Positions 49,379-62,182 are shown, numbered from the stretch's first letter. The stretch: 64,000 nt of DNA from Xanthobacteraceae bacterium (GCA_031291475.1 JARLIY010000132.1:248001-312000); one strand, 5' to 3'. The notes: generated by a model from the letters alone, not told the origin. A program made the numbers and translations.

Positions 49379-50281
49379 TTATTGCCCGCGCACCAACCTC
49401 TGCACCAAATCGTCGAGTTGTTCGAGACTGCGATAGCGGATCGTCAGCGTGCCGCGATTGCCGCGATGATCGATGCTCACCACTAATCCCGTCGCATCGG
49501 AGACCCGCTTTTCGAAGGCCAGCATGTCAGCGGTCTTCGCCGCCGCGCCGCGCGGCTTGTTTTTTCCATTTTTGTTTGCTCGCGCGCGCGCCATCGCTTC
49601 GACTTCGCGCACATTGAGATCGCGCGCGACGATGTCGTCCGCCAGTTGCTCAGCGTTGGCTTCCCCGACCAGCATGCGCGCGTGCCCGGCATCGAGCTTG
49701 CCGGCGTGAATATAAGCCTTCACCGGCTCCGGCAGCCGCAACAGCCGCAGCGTGTTGGCGACATAGCTGCGGCTCTTGCCGACGATCTTGGCGACGTCCT
49801 CTTGGCTGTTGCCGAATTCGTCGATCAGCGCCCGATATCCCTCCGCCTCTTCGAGTGCGTTGAGATCGGAACGCTGCACGTTTTCGATGATCGCTAGCTG
49901 CAACGCTTCGGCATCCGTCGCTTCGATGACGACAACCGGAACTTCATGCAGTCCGGCGCGCTGCGCCGCGCGCCAGCGCCGCTCGCCGGCGACAATCTCA
50001 TAGCCGTCGGCAGCGCCGCGCAACTGCCGCACGATGATCGGTTGAATGATGCCGCGTTCGCGCAGCGATGCGGCGAGCTCATCGAGTTCGTCATTGGCAA
50101 ACGTGCGCCGCGGATTGCGCGCGTTCGGCCGCAACGAACCGGTCGACAATCGCCGTTGACCGCGCGGACGCTCCGCCGAACTTTCCCCGCCGACATCGCC
50201 GATCAGGGAGGCAAGTCCGCGTCCCAGCCGCGATCGCGTCCCCTCCTCCGCCATCGCGGCTTCTCCCGAACTTTCGCTCAT
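49379..50281 (-). CDS. parB: Chromosome partitioning protein ParB
   Basis: 300 residues from ATG 50281, which overlaps the parA stop (ATGA); longer extensions are shadows inside parA. SRLGRGLASLIG at the N-terminus resembles the ParA-stimulating motif, followed by the ParB/Srx CTPase domain with GYEIVAGERRWRAAQRAGL (CTP-binding GERRxRA) and ENVQRSDLNALEEAEGYRAL. HTH: SQEDVAKIVGKSRSYVANTLRLL. A C-terminal dimerisation domain follows. It binds parS (two perfect sites at 51,802 and 53,802) and spreads as a clamp. Confidence 0.97.
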   Translation of the reverse strand: MSESSGEAAMAEEGTRSRLGRGLASLIGDVGGESSAERPRGQRRLSTGSLRPNARNPRRTFANDELDELAASLRERGIIQPIIVRQLRGAADGYEIVAGERRWRAAQRAGLHEVPVVVIEATDAEALQLAIIENVQRSDLNALEEAEGYRALIDEFGNSQEDVAKIVGKSRSYVANTLRLLRLPEPVKAYIHAGKLDAGHARMLVGEANAEQLADDIVARDLNVREVEAMARARANKNGKNKPRGAAAKTADMLAFEKRVSDATGLVVSIDHRGNRGTLTIRYRSLEQLDDLVQRLVRGQ

Positions 50282-51159
50282 GCGCATAATTCTTTCTCGC
50301 GCTGGATGATCTCGGTGGCGAGGCGCAGATACGCTTCGCTGCCGCTGCATTTGAGATCGTAGACCAACACCGGTTTTCCATACGACGGCGCTTCCGATAC
50401 GCGCACATTGCGCGGAATGATCGTGTCGTAAACCTTCGGCCCCATGAATTGGCGCACGTCGGCGACGACCTGGCCCGAGAGATTGTTGCGCGAATCGTAC
50501 ATCGTGAGTACGACGCCGTGGATCGTCAGGTCCGGGTTGAGTTGCTCGCGCACGGACTCGACCGTTTTCAGAAGTTGCGACAAACCTTCAAGCGCGAAAA
50601 ATTCGCATTGCAGCGGCACCAGAATCGCGTTTGCCGCCGCCATCGCATTGACGGTGAGAAGATTGAGCGACGGCGGGCAATCGACCAGCACGTAGGTGAA
50701 ATTCGTTTGCCCGGGCGCCGGCGTCTTGAGCTGGGCCAGCGCGCTGCGCAGACGGAACGCGCGGTCCCGCGCCTGGCCGATTTCAAGTTCGAGTCCGGCG
50801 AGATCGAGGGTGGAGGGCGCGAGCTGCAGCCGCGGCACCGCGGTGGGGACGATCGCGTCGCGCAAGGCCGTTTCGCCGGCGAGCACGTCATAGGTTGAGT
50901 GGCGGCGGTTGCGCCGGTCGATGCCAAGACCGGTCGAAGCATTGCCTTGCGGATCGAGATCGATGATCAGCACGTCCTCGCCGATGGCTGCGAGCGCCGT
51001 ACCAAGATTGATCGCGGTCGTTGTCTTGCCGACGCCGCCCTTCTGGTTGGCGACTGCGAGAATGCGCGGCGGCCGAACCGCGGCCTGCGGCGCCGGACGA
51101 GGCGGAGCTGAAAAAGCCGTCGCGGCGGACGATTGCTCCGGGGAGGACGTGTCACTCAT
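50278..51159 (-). CDS. parA: Chromosome partitioning ATPase ParA
   Basis: 293 residues from ATG 51159; a GTG at 51174 is possible. Deviant Walker A KGGVGKTT (40-47), Walker A' DLDPQGNASTGLG, and VLVDCPPSLNLLTVNAM (Walker B). A P/A-rich N-terminal tail of about 30 residues precedes the ATPase core. ParA binds DNA non-specifically and moves ParB-parS complexes. It overlaps parB by 4 nt and lies 39 bp after rsmG, as usual in alphaproteobacteria. Confidence 0.97.
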   Translation of the reverse strand: MSDTSSPEQSSAATAFSAPPRPAPQAAVRPPRILAVANQKGGVGKTTTAINLGTALAAIGEDVLIIDLDPQGNASTGLGIDRRNRRHSTYDVLAGETALRDAIVPTAVPRLQLAPSTLDLAGLELEIGQARDRAFRLRSALAQLKTPAPGQTNFTYVLVDCPPSLNLLTVNAMAAANAILVPLQCEFFALEGLSQLLKTVESVREQLNPDLTIHGVVLTMYDSRNNLSGQVVADVRQFMGPKVYDTIIPRNVRVSEAPSYGKPVLVYDLKCSGSEAYLRLATEIIQREKELCA

Positions 51160-51198
51160 TGCGGCCGGTTCCACCTTTGATGGGTCATTTCGCTCAAC

Positions 51199-51858
51199 TT
51201 AGAATCGCTTTCCCCGCGCTGGTCGAAGCTTCGGCTCGAGACCACGCACGATGACAATTCGGGCCTTCGGATCAGTCCGACTCATGGCCAGACTAACTTG
51301 AATGGTCCAACATTTAGCGGCTTCGGTCAATTCAGCCGCCACATCTTGACCCTTGGGAAACAGGCCCAAAGTGCCCTTTTTCAACAGCGGATACGCCAAA
51401 GTGAGCAGCTTTGGCAGCGGCGCCAGCGCCCGCGCAGTCACGGCGTCGATGGCTTCGGGTACGTTTGCGGCAAAGTCCTCGGCTCTCGCGGCATGAACGA
51501 TGGCGGGCGCGCCCGTGGCGCGGACCGCCTCACGCAGGAAGCCGGCCTTCTTGCCGTTGCTTTCCACAAGATGCACCCGAGCGCCTGCGGTTTCCGCCAA
51601 TGCGCATGCGAGCACCAGGCCGGGAAAGCCTGCGCCCGAGCCGAAATCGGCCCAGATGCGGGCCTGCCCCGCCAGCGGTAGAAGCTGCAGCGAGTCGGCG
51701 ATGTGTCGGGTCCACAGCTTCGGCTCGGTCGACGGCGCGATCAGATTGATCCGCTGTTGCCAATCCACGAGCATGGCGGCGAAGCGGTCGAGACGCGCTT
51801 CTGTTTCACGTGAAACAGGAGTCAGCGCCAGAGCCCGATCACGGTCGCTCGCATTCAT
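51199..51858 (-). CDS. rsmG: 16S rRNA (guanine527-N7)-methyltransferase RsmG
   Basis: 219 residues. SAM-binding [35 protein letters not shown] and [18 protein letters not shown] are typical RsmG. It methylates G527 of 16S rRNA. Near residue 14 the coding sequence contains a perfect parS site, encoding [13 protein letters not shown] is the common RsmG N-terminal signature where parS is embedded. The gene overlaps the mnmG stop by 4 nt (ATGA), indicating a coupled operon mnmG-rsmG-parA-parB. Confidence 0.95.
   Translation of the reverse strand: MNASDRDRALALTPVSRETEARLDRFAAMLVDWQQRINLIAPSTEPKLWTRHIADSLQLLPLAGQARIWADFGSGAGFPGLVLACALAETAGARVHLVESNGKKAGFLREAVRATGAPAIVHAARAEDFAANVPEAIDAVTARALAPLPKLLTLAYPLLKKGTLGLFPKGQDVAAELTEAAKCWTIQVSLAMSRTDPKARIVIVRGLEPKLRPARGKRF
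51802..51817. other. parS: parS centromere-like site 1 (inside rsmG)
   Basis: Perfect 16-bp TGTTTCACGTGAAACA; the palindrome extends to 18 bp with C51801 and G51818. It lies inside the first codons of rsmG and is the binding site of the neighbouring ParB. Confidence 0.95.
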
Positions 51859-53732
51859 GCGACGCCGCGATCGCGCTTACGGCTCTGGCGGTGCAGATGC
51901 GCCACGAGCAGCGTCAGCGCCGCCGGCGTGATGCCGTCAAGACGGCTTGCGTGCCCGATGGTGCGCGGCCGATGCGCTCCCAGCTTATGACGCACTTCGT
52001 TGGAGAGCCCGGGCAACGTCGCGTAGTCGATATCGTCCGACAAAACGAGGCTTTCGTCGCGCCGATAGGATTCCACATCGGCCGCCTGCCGATCGAGATA
52101 GACCGCGTATTTCGCGTCGATCTCCAATTGCTCCGCGGTCTTGGCGTCGAGCGCGCCGAGGCGCGGCCAAATCCGCGCCAGATCGCCGATGGCGATATCC
52201 GGATACGACAAAATCTCGAAGGCTGAGCGCCGCTGGCCATCTTTGCGCAACGAAACACCATGCCGTGCGGCCTCGTTCGGCGTCAGCGTCAAGTCTTGCG
52301 CCAGCTGCCGCGCCTCTTTCAGCGCCGCCATCTTCGCCCGATGCGCCCGCGCCCGCACCTCGCCGACACAGCCGAGCGCGATTCCTTTTTCGGTGAGCCG
52401 CTGATCGGCATTATCCGCGCGCAGCGCCAAGCGGTATTCGGCGCGGGACGTGAACATGCGGTAGGGCTCGGTGACGCCACGCGTCACCAAGTCATCGACC
52501 ATGACGCCGAGATAGCCTTCGGCGCGGTCGAACACGATGGCCGCGCCGGCGGCGGCGCCCCTGCCCGCTGCCGCGTTGAGGCCAGCCAGAAGTCCCTGTG
52601 CCGCAGCCTCTTCATAGCCGGTCGTGCCGTTGATCTGGCCGGCGAGAAAAAGGCCCGGCAGTCGCTTGGTTTCGAGGGTCGGATGCAATTCGCGCGGATC
52701 GACGTGATCGTATTCGATCGCATAGCCCGGGCGCACGATCCGCGCCCGTTCAAGCCCGGGAATCGAGGCCACAATGGCGCGCTGCACGTCTTCCGGGAGC
52801 GAGGTCGAAATGCCGTTGGGATAGACAGTCGTGTCGTCGAGGCCTTCCGGCTCGAGAAATATCTGGTGCCCGTCGCGTTCGCCAAAACGCACGATCTTAT
52901 CTTCAATCGAGGGACAATAGCGCGGGCCGCGGCTCTGGATCTGGCCGGAATACATCGGCGAGCGGTGCACATTTTCGCGGATGATGGCGTGGGTTGCCGG
53001 CGTCGTGCGGGTGATGCCGCAGCTCACTTGTGGATTGGCGATACGAGTCGTCAGCATCGAGAACGGCTCCGGCGGCTCGTCGCCGAGCTGCATTTCAATC
53101 GCCGCCCAATTGATCGTGGTACCGTCGAGCCGCGGCGGCGTGCCGGTCTTCAGGCGCCCGAGCGCGAAGCCCGCGCGCTCAAGCGTTGCCGACAGGCCGA
53201 TGGTGGGCGCCTCGCCGACCCGGCCCGCTGGAATCTGGCGCTCGCCGATATGGATCAGGCCGCGCAAAAACGTGCCCGTGGTCAGCACCACGGCGTCCGC
53301 GTCGAAGCTGCGGCCGTCGGTAAGCCGCACGCCGGTCACACACCGATCGGTCAGGAGATCGTCGACCTCGCCCTCAATCACCGTCAGGTTGGCGGTTTGC
53401 CGCAACGCGCCCTGCATGGCCGTCGCGTAGAGGTTGCGGTCCGCCTGGGCGCGGGGACCGCGCACGGCCGGACCTTTGCGCCGATTGAGCAGCCGGAACT
53501 GAATGCCGGCCGCGTCCGCCACCCGGCCCATCAGGCCATCCAGCGCATCGATTTCGCGCACCAGGTGGCCCTTACCCAGTCCGCCGATGGAGGGATTGCA
53601 GGACATGGCGCCGATCGTGGCGAAACGCTGGGTAATCAGCGCCGTCCGCGCGCCCATGCGCGCGGCCGCAGCCGCGGCTTCGCAGCCGGCATGGCCACCG
53701 CCGACGACAATCACCTCGAAACCGCTATGCAT
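51855..53732 (-). CDS. mnmG: tRNA uridine-5-carboxymethylaminomethyl modification enzyme MnmG (GidA)
   Basis: 625 residues. FAD-binding [17 protein letters not shown] at the N-terminus, then [21 protein letters not shown] (MnmG signature), [12 protein letters not shown], and [20 protein letters not shown]. With MnmE it makes cmnm5 at U34 of tRNAs. ATG 53732 gives [16 protein letters not shown]. Length is normal. It lies 125 bp after mnmE, and a parS site occupies that gap. Confidence 0.97.
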   Translation of the reverse strand: MHSGFEVIVVGGGHAGCEAAAAAARMGARTALITQRFATIGAMSCNPSIGGLGKGHLVREIDALDGLMGRVADAAGIQFRLLNRRKGPAVRGPRAQADRNLYATAMQGALRQTANLTVIEGEVDDLLTDRCVTGVRLTDGRSFDADAVVLTTGTFLRGLIHIGERQIPAGRVGEAPTIGLSATLERAGFALGRLKTGTPPRLDGTTINWAAIEMQLGDEPPEPFSMLTTRIANPQVSCGITRTTPATHAIIRENVHRSPMYSGQIQSRGPRYCPSIEDKIVRFGERDGHQIFLEPEGLDDTTVYPNGISTSLPEDVQRAIVASIPGLERARIVRPGYAIEYDHVDPRELHPTLETKRLPGLFLAGQINGTTGYEEAAAQGLLAGLNAAAGRGAAAGAAIVFDRAEGYLGVMVDDLVTRGVTEPYRMFTSRAEYRLALRADNADQRLTEKGIALGCVGEVRARAHRAKMAALKEARQLAQDLTLTPNEAARHGVSLRKDGQRRSAFEILSYPDIAIGDLARIWPRLGALDAKTAEQLEIDAKYAVYLDRQAADVESYRRDESLVLSDDIDYATLPGLSNEVRHKLGAHRPRTIGHASRLDGITPAALTLLVAHLHRQSRKRDRGVA

Positions 53733-53801
53733 TGCGTACTCCGCCGGGCGCGCTTGTAGCGAACGCCGATTCCGCGGTCAAAACCGGTGCCCAAAACGCC
53801 T

Positions 53802-53817
53802 TGTTTCACGTGAAACA
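53802..53817. other. parS: parS centromere-like site 2 (between mnmE and mnmG)
   Basis: A second perfect TGTTTCACGTGAAACA, in the gap between mnmE and mnmG. It starts exactly 2,000 bp from site 1. Confidence 0.95.
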
Positions 53818-53857
53818 CGGCGCCTTGGGCTGTCCCGGGAAGGCCGCCGTTAACCTT

Positions 53858-55216
53858 TCATTTACCAATGCAGAAGTCGCGGAAGATGACGTCGAGAATG
53901 TCCTCGACGTCGACGCGGCCGGTGAGGCGGCCAAGAATGGTCGCCGCCGCGCGCAATTCCTCGGCAATCAGCTCCTCGCGTCCCGAAGCGCCTTGGGCCA
54001 ACGCCCGCTTGAGCGCAGCGACGCAGTCCTCCAGCGCCCGGCGGTGCCGCACACGCGTGACGATTGCGGTCTCCGTGGCTGCAAAATAATCCTCCGCAAA
54101 TGACGTCAGCGCCGCGATCAGGCCCCCCATTCCGGCCTCGGTCGCGGCCGAAATCGAGAAGCATTTTGCGAACCCGGATTCACTACTTATCCACAGCTTA
54201 TCCACAGCCAGATCCAGCTTGTTCCTGACGAGCCAAGCTATTGAACTTAAAGCGCTTTTATCGATATCCCCAGCTGCTCCGCCAGCGGCCGATCCGTCAA
54301 TGACCCACAGCACCAGATCGGCCGCCGCGGCGCGCTCCCGGGTGCGTCGAATACCCTCCTGTTCCACTGGCTCACGGCTCTCCCGGATGCCCGCCGTATC
54401 GAGCAAATTGACCGGATAGCCGTCCAGGTTCAGATGCACCTCAATCACGTCACGGGTGGTGCCGGGATAGGGCGACACGATTGCCGCCTCGCGCCGGGCC
54501 AGCCGATTGAGCAGGGTCGATTTCCCCGCATTCGGCGGCCCGGCTATGGCGACGACGAGGCCGTCGCGCAGGCGCTCGCCGCGGCCGCCATCTGCCAATG
54601 CTGCGGCGATCTCATCGCACAATTGCTGCGCCGCAATGAGCGCTGGCGCGACCAGATCCTCCGGTACGTCAGCCTCGTCGGAAAAGTCGATGCGGGCCTC
54701 GACCAGCGCCAAAGCCCCGATGATTTTTTGCCGCCAGGCTTCGGAGCGGTCGCCGATCAAGCCCTTAAGCTGGCGAAACGCCTGCCGGCGCTGCGCCGGC
54801 GTTTCCGCAGCGATCAGGTCGGCGAGACCTTCAACTTCGGTGAGATCGAGCCGGCCGTTGTCGAAGGCGCGGCGGGTGAATTCGCCCGGCTCGGCCGGCC
54901 GCAATCCCTCGATCGTACCGAGCGCGCCGAACACCGCGGCGATGACCGCGTAGCCGCCGTGCAATTGCAGCTCGGCCATATCCTCGCCGGTCTCGCTGTG
55001 CGGCGACGGAAACCACAGCGCCAGCGCCTCATCGATCGCCTCGCCGCTTTGCGGATCGCGCACGCGCGCGAGCGCCGCCTGGCGCGGCTCGGGCACGCGG
55101 CCGATCAGCTTTTCCAGCGCCAGCCGCGCGTTCGGGCCGCACACGCGCACCACCGCAATCGCCGCCGGCGGCCGTCCGGAGGAGAGCGCGAAGATGGTGG
55201 GGCGAGCATCGGCCAT
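53858..55216 (-). CDS. mnmE: tRNA modification GTPase MnmE (TrmE)
   Basis: 452 residues from ATG 55216 (MADARPTIFALSSGRPPAAIAVVR); 14 upstream codons are rejected. N-terminal tetrahydrofolate-binding domain (about 1-118), helical domain, and an inserted G domain with G1 GPPNAGKST (about 224-232), G2 region YPGTTRDVI, G3 DTAGIRES and G4 NKLDL. The C-terminal FCIGK has the catalytic cysteine. Between G4 and G5 is an unusual stretch, AVDKLWISSESGFAKC, whose codons carry two perfect DnaA boxes. Functions with MnmG in U34 modification. Confidence 0.96.
   Translation of the reverse strand: MADARPTIFALSSGRPPAAIAVVRVCGPNARLALEKLIGRVPEPRQAALARVRDPQSGEAIDEALALWFPSPHSETGEDMAELQLHGGYAVIAAVFGALGTIEGLRPAEPGEFTRRAFDNGRLDLTEVEGLADLIAAETPAQRRQAFRQLKGLIGDRSEAWRQKIIGALALVEARIDFSDEADVPEDLVAPALIAAQQLCDEIAAALADGGRGERLRDGLVVAIAGPPNAGKSTLLNRLARREAAIVSPYPGTTRDVIEVHLNLDGYPVNLLDTAGIRESREPVEQEGIRRTRERAAAADLVLWVIDGSAAGGAAGDIDKSALSSIAWLVRNKLDLAVDKLWISSESGFAKCFSISAATEAGMGGLIAALTSFAEDYFAATETAIVTRVRHRRALEDCVAALKRALAQGASGREELIAEELRAAATILGRLTGRVDVEDILDVIFRDFCIGK
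54187..54206 (+). promoter_or_regulatory. Two tandem perfect DnaA boxes inside mnmE
   Basis: TTATCCACA at 54187-54195 and again at 54198-54206, same orientation, 11 bp from start to start, so on the same face of the helix. They encode (on the minus strand) about residues 337-343 of MnmE, in a variable loop of the G domain. These are the only two perfect consensus boxes I found in the window. Confidence 0.75.
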
Positions 55217-55283
55217 GAATCGTCGATGAGTTCCGAGCGCGGCGGCGCTTCGCTGCATGCGGGCTACTTGCTACGGTGCGTCC

Positions 55284-57332
<2,049 letters not shown>

Positions 57333-57355
57333 CGCGGCGAAGCGGGGCCGCGCTT

Positions 57356-57357
<2 letters not shown>
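57333..57357 (+). terminator. Terminator after the YyaL-like gene
   Basis: CGCGGC (57333-57338) pairs with GCCGCG (57347-57352), followed by C and TTTT. It overlaps the last bases of the convergent rho gene. Stem is only 6 bp. Confidence 0.45.
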
Positions 57358-58621
<1,264 letters not shown>

Positions 58622-58747
58622 AAAGATGTCCTGTGAGAATCGGGCCAGCGGCGGGATTGGGGCGCAGAGACGCTGGCGGAAGAGAAAAAGAGAGTCGTAG
58701 GTCTTGGGTCGCGAGGGGTTTGGGGCCCTGGTCCCGATGCACCAGCC

Positions 58748-58767
58748 GGCTCCAATCCATTGGAGCC
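58748..58767. promoter_or_regulatory. Stem-loop/palindrome in the rho leader
   Basis: GGCTCCAAT/ATTGGAGCC separated by CC: a perfect 9-bp inverted repeat inside the 253-bp gap between rho and hemJ. It could be a leader hairpin in rho mRNA or an operator; no T-run follows. The gap otherwise shows no gene. Confidence 0.5.
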
Positions 58768-58874
58768 AGAACTCAATTGCATCCGCCTACGTTCGGTGGG
58801 ATGTGGCAAAGATAAGAAAAGACTGCACTTTACGCAAGTGCCGTGAGGCTCCGCTCACCGGTAACGCGCCCGCC

Positions 58875-59321
58875 TCAAAACGGTTTCAGCACCACGAGAA
58901 GGACGATCGCGATCATGATGATCGTCGGTACTTCGTTGATTATCCTATAGAATCTGGCGGAATGCTGGTTCTGATCGGCGCCGAATGCCTTGACCCAGCG
59001 GGCAAATAATCCGTGCACCGCCGACAGAACCAAAACGAGCACGATTTTGGCCCAAAGCCAGCCAGGCAGAAGCAAAGCGTGCCGGGAATCAGCGACGTGC
59101 CAGGCGAGCCAAAGCCCGAGCACCCAGGTCGCGATCATCGCCGGATTGACGATGCCGCGAAGGAGCCGGCGCTCCATCAGCTTGAAGGTTTCCGATTGCA
59201 CCGATCCCTTTTCGGCGGCGCAGTGATAGACGAGCAGCCGCGGCAGATAGAGCATCCCCGCCATCCAGGCGATCACTGCAATGATGTGGAACGCCATTAT
59301 CCAGAGGTACATCGGGGTCAT
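58875..59321 (-). CDS. hemJ: Protoporphyrinogen IX oxidase HemJ
   Basis: 148 residues, with four hydrophobic segments (about 5-25, 60-80, 87-105, 128-146), i.e. an integral membrane protein. Family motifs: YLWIMAFHIIAVIAWMAGMLYLPRLLVYH with conserved His, and LWAKIVLVLVLSAVHG. HemJ oxidises protoporphyrinogen IX to protoporphyrin IX, and its gene sits next to hemE, another haem-pathway gene, 5 bp away. Both are on the minus strand and may be co-transcribed from hemE. Confidence 0.93.
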   Translation of the reverse strand: MTPMYLWIMAFHIIAVIAWMAGMLYLPRLLVYHCAAEKGSVQSETFKLMERRLLRGIVNPAMIATWVLGLWLAWHVADSRHALLLPGWLWAKIVLVLVLSAVHGLFARWVKAFGADQNQHSARFYRIINEVPTIIMIAIVLLVVLKPF

Positions 59322-59326
59322 CGCTT

Positions 59327-60379
59327 TCAGTTCCGCGCGGTTCGGTTGCGCACGCGCTCGATCAATCGTTCCACATGAGCGATCGGCGTCTCCGGCAGCA
59401 CGCCATGGCCGAGATTGAAAATAAACGGTCGCGGCGAAAACGCTTCGAGGATTGCATCGATCGAACGGTCAAGCGCCGCACCGCCGATCAACAGTGCCAG
59501 CGGATCGAGATTGCCCTGAAGAGGTTTGCGCGACTGGACGCGATCGCGTGCGAAGCCAAGCTCTACCGTCCAGTCGATACCGACCGCGTCGACGGCAACG
59601 GCGTCGAGATAGAGTCCGAGCTCGGTCGCGGCGCCGCGGGGAAAGCCGATGATGCGGGCATCCGGAACACGCTCACGCACCGCCGCCACGATCCGGGCAC
59701 TGGGCTCGATGCACCAGCGCTGAAACTCTTCGCCAGGCAGAATCCCGGCCCAGGTATCGAAAATCTGCACGGCATCGACTCCCGCCGCGAATTGCCGGAT
59801 CAGGTAGCTCGCTGACGCCTCGACCAGCACGTCGATCAATTGGGCGAATGCCTCGGGGAACTGATAGGCGAACCGCCGCGCGGGAAGCTGGTCGACAGTT
59901 CCGACCCCCGCAATCATGTAGGTTGCCAGAGTCCACGGCGCGCCGCAGAAACCAAGGAGTGCAACCGCCGGCGGCAGCGCCTCCTTCACCCGTCCGATAG
60001 CGTCGTAAACCGGCTCCAGCCGCGCCTGGTCGATTTCGCGGCCAAACCTGCTCAGTGCCGAGGGTTCCCTCAATGCATCGAGCCGCGGGCCTTCGCCGTC
60101 CTCAAAGGTCACACGCTGACCAAGCGCATATGGCACGACCAGAATATCGGAAAAAAGGATTGCGACATCGAAGCCAAAGCGTCTTATCGGCTGCAACGTC
60201 ACTTCCGCCGCATATTGAGGATTGAAACACAGATCGAGAAAACTTCCCGCTTTTTCACGAATGGCGCGGTATTCGGGGAGGTATCGGCCTGCCTGACGCA
60301 TGAGCCAGATCGGTGGAATAGATTCACAACCGCCAGCCAAGACGCGAAGAAGTGGTTTGGTCGCAGATTTATCCGTCAC
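59327..60379 (-). CDS. hemE: Uroporphyrinogen III decarboxylase
   Basis: 350 residues, starting with GTG 60379 at the border of the predicted origin. Family motifs: [16 protein letters not shown] near the N-terminus, [47 protein letters not shown] and [11 protein letters not shown]. It converts uroporphyrinogen III to coproporphyrinogen III. hemE flanking the origin is a classic alphaproteobacterial feature, as in Caulobacter. Confidence 0.96.
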   Translation of the reverse strand: MTDKSATKPLLRVLAGGCESIPPIWLMRQAGRYLPEYRAIREKAGSFLDLCFNPQYAAEVTLQPIRRFGFDVAILFSDILVVPYALGQRVTFEDGEGPRLDALREPSALSRFGREIDQARLEPVYDAIGRVKEALPPAVALLGFCGAPWTLATYMIAGVGTVDQLPARRFAYQFPEAFAQLIDVLVEASASYLIRQFAAGVDAVQIFDTWAGILPGEEFQRWCIEPSARIVAAVRERVPDARIIGFPRGAATELGLYLDAVAVDAVGIDWTVELGFARDRVQSRKPLQGNLDPLALLIGGAALDRSIDAILEAFSPRPFIFNLGHGVLPETPIAHVERLIERVRNRTARN

Positions 60380-60733
60380 GCTCCCATCCTAAACTCAATC
60401 AATCTAATAGAATCTGTTGTGGTGGTTGGACGGTTGATTGGACTCATACATTTTACGTCCACACGTCATCCACGGATGACTCACATATTCCCACTGACAA
60501 TCTCATAATTTGCGCGACAGTTATTTGCCATATGGATGGCGCCTCTTTGCGGTGATTTTGGCATGTTGTAGGAACGCTATGCACATATCACCGGTACGCT
60601 AGGCGGGTGGTTGCTTTCAGCAGCCGCGTGAGACAGGTGTGGACGGATCAGGGGCTGTGTCGCCTATTATGGTTGCGCGGTACCTTGAGCCGTGGCTTTG
60701 TCCCCACGGATCGAGAGGTTATCAACGTATCCG
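60380..60733. promoter_or_regulatory. oriC: Predicted chromosome origin oriC (hemE to PPDK-regulator gap)
   Basis: A 354-bp gap with a strongly A/T-rich left half. It has three GANTC sites in 73 bp (60410-60414, 60441-60445, 60478-60482), the dyad GTCATCC-AC-GGATGAC (60465-60480), and degenerate DnaA-box-like words: ACGTCCACA, TCATCCACG, TTGTCCCCA (with a Caulobacter W-box-like TCCCCA) and TTATCAACG. In Caulobacter, Cori lies between hemE and the homologue of the next gene. Placement is by synteny and composition; no perfect DnaA box is present. Confidence 0.7.
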
Positions 60734-61570
60734 ATGACGCCGGCGGCCGGTCATTTTCATTTGCATTTAGTCTCCGATTCGACCGGAGAGACCCTGATCA
60801 CGGTTTCACGCGCCGCTGCAGCGCAATATACGATGGTGACGCCGGTTGAGCACGTGCATCCTCTGGTGCGCACGGCGAAACAGCTCGATCGGGTGCTAAC
60901 CGATATCGAGCAATCCCCCGGCATTGTGCTCTACACCTTGCTGCAGCGGAATCTGGCCGAGCGGTTGGAAGAAAAGTGCCGTGAACTCGGGTTGCCCTGC
61001 CAGTCGGTCCTCGATCCGGTGCTGCAGCTGTTCCAGGCTTATCTCGGCGCCGAATCCACGCATAAGGTCGGCGCCCAGCACACACTCAACGCCGATTATT
61101 TCCGCCGCATTGACGCGCTGAATTACACCATGATGCATGATGACGGTCAGCAGGCCGACGATCTCGAAGAAGCCGACGTTCTGCTGATCGGCGTGTCGCG
61201 GACGTCGAAAACGCCGACGTCGATTTATCTCGCCAACCGGGGCGTGAAGACGGCCAACATACCGCTGGTGCCGGGCGTGCCGCTGCCAGTGGGTATCGAA
61301 AAGCTCAAGCGCCCGCTTGTCGTCGGCCTTTTTGCAACGCCCGAGCGCATCGTGCAAATCCGGCAAAACCGGCTGCTGGGGCTGAAAGCCCACCGCGACG
61401 ACGACAAATACATCGATCAGCAGTCGGTGGCCGAGGAAATTGCCGTTTCGCGGCGGCTGTGCACGAAACACAATTGGCCGCTGATCGACGTGACGCGGCG
61501 TTCGATCGAGGAAACCGCGGCGGCGGTCCTGGCGCTGCTCGCAGAGCGCCGTCGGAAGATGGCCTCGTGA
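60734..61570 (+). CDS. PPDK/PEP synthase regulatory protein (bifunctional kinase/phosphorylase, DUF299)
   Basis: 278 residues from ATG 60734; a GTG at 60692 would extend it into the origin. Motifs: [21 protein letters not shown] at the start, [17 protein letters not shown], and the P-loop [18 protein letters not shown] (from residue 153). The family phosphorylates and dephosphorylates PEP synthase or pyruvate phosphate dikinase in response to ADP/Pi. Which of the two enzymes is the target cannot be told here. It adjoins the origin, followed by maf after 3 bp. Confidence 0.93.
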   Translation: MTPAAGHFHLHLVSDSTGETLITVSRAAAAQYTMVTPVEHVHPLVRTAKQLDRVLTDIEQSPGIVLYTLLQRNLAERLEEKCRELGLPCQSVLDPVLQLFQAYLGAESTHKVGAQHTLNADYFRRIDALNYTMMHDDGQQADDLEEADVLLIGVSRTSKTPTSIYLANRGVKTANIPLVPGVPLPVGIEKLKRPLVVGLFATPERIVQIRQNRLLGLKAHRDDDKYIDQQSVAEEIAVSRRLCTKHNWPLIDVTRRSIEETAAAVLALLAERRRKMAS

Positions 61571-61573
61571 GTC

Positions 61574-62182
61574 ATGGCGCTGTGGCTCGCCGCGCAACCG
61601 CTGGTGCTCGCATCGAAAAGCGCGGCGCGCCGGGCCTCGCTCGAAGCCGCCGGCGTTCCGATCGAACCGCGCCCGGCGGATCTCGACGAGCGAAGCGTGG
61701 AGCAAGAAGCGCTATCGCAGGTGCCCGCAGCAATCGCGGCGCACCTCGCCCGCAAGAAGGCGTCCCATGTGGCGAAACTATTCCCCGGCCGCTTGGTCCT
61801 CGGCGCCGACCAGACGCTTGCGCTCGATGAGGGGCGTTTTACCAAGCCGGCGGGTCGCGCCGCCGCCCGGTCGCAGCTGCGCGCGCTGTCCGGCCGCAGC
61901 CACGAACTTCATTCGGCCATTGCTTTCGTGCAGGATGAAGATGTGCTGTTCGAATTTGTGGACCATGCGCGGCTGACTATGCGCGCGCTCTCCGATCGGT
62001 TTCTCGATCTTTATCTTGACGCCGTAGGCGACGCCGCGACCGCAAGCGTTGGCGCCTACCAGATCGAAGGACCGGGCATCCAGCTTTTCGAACGGGTAGA
62101 TGGCGACTACTTCACCATCCTTGGGCTGCCGCTCATGCCGGTGCTTGATTTTCTGCGCAGGCACGGATGCTTACTCACATGA
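61574..62182 (+). CDS. maf: Maf-family nucleotide pyrophosphatase
   Basis: 202 residues. LVLASKSAARRASLEAAGVPIE is the Maf start (phosphate-binding SxxR), and LVLGADQTLALDEGRFTKP has the catalytic Asp region; GAYQIEGPGIQLFERVDGDYFTILGLPL is the C-terminal hallmark. Maf hydrolyses non-canonical or certain canonical NTPs. The start lies 3 bp after the upstream stop; its own stop overlaps coaE (ATGA). In many relatives aroE lies between maf and coaE; here it does not. Confidence 0.93.
   Translation: MALWLAAQPLVLASKSAARRASLEAAGVPIEPRPADLDERSVEQEALSQVPAAIAAHLARKKASHVAKLFPGRLVLGADQTLALDEGRFTKPAGRAAARSQLRALSGRSHELHSAIAFVQDEDVLFEFVDHARLTMRALSDRFLDLYLDAVGDAATASVGAYQIEGPGIQLFERVDGDYFTILGLPLMPVLDFLRRHGCLLT

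Noticed and set aside
51802-53817. Functional meaning of the exact 2,000-bp parS spacing
   Set aside because: The spacing equals normal mnmG plus part of rsmG length and is most simply coincidence.
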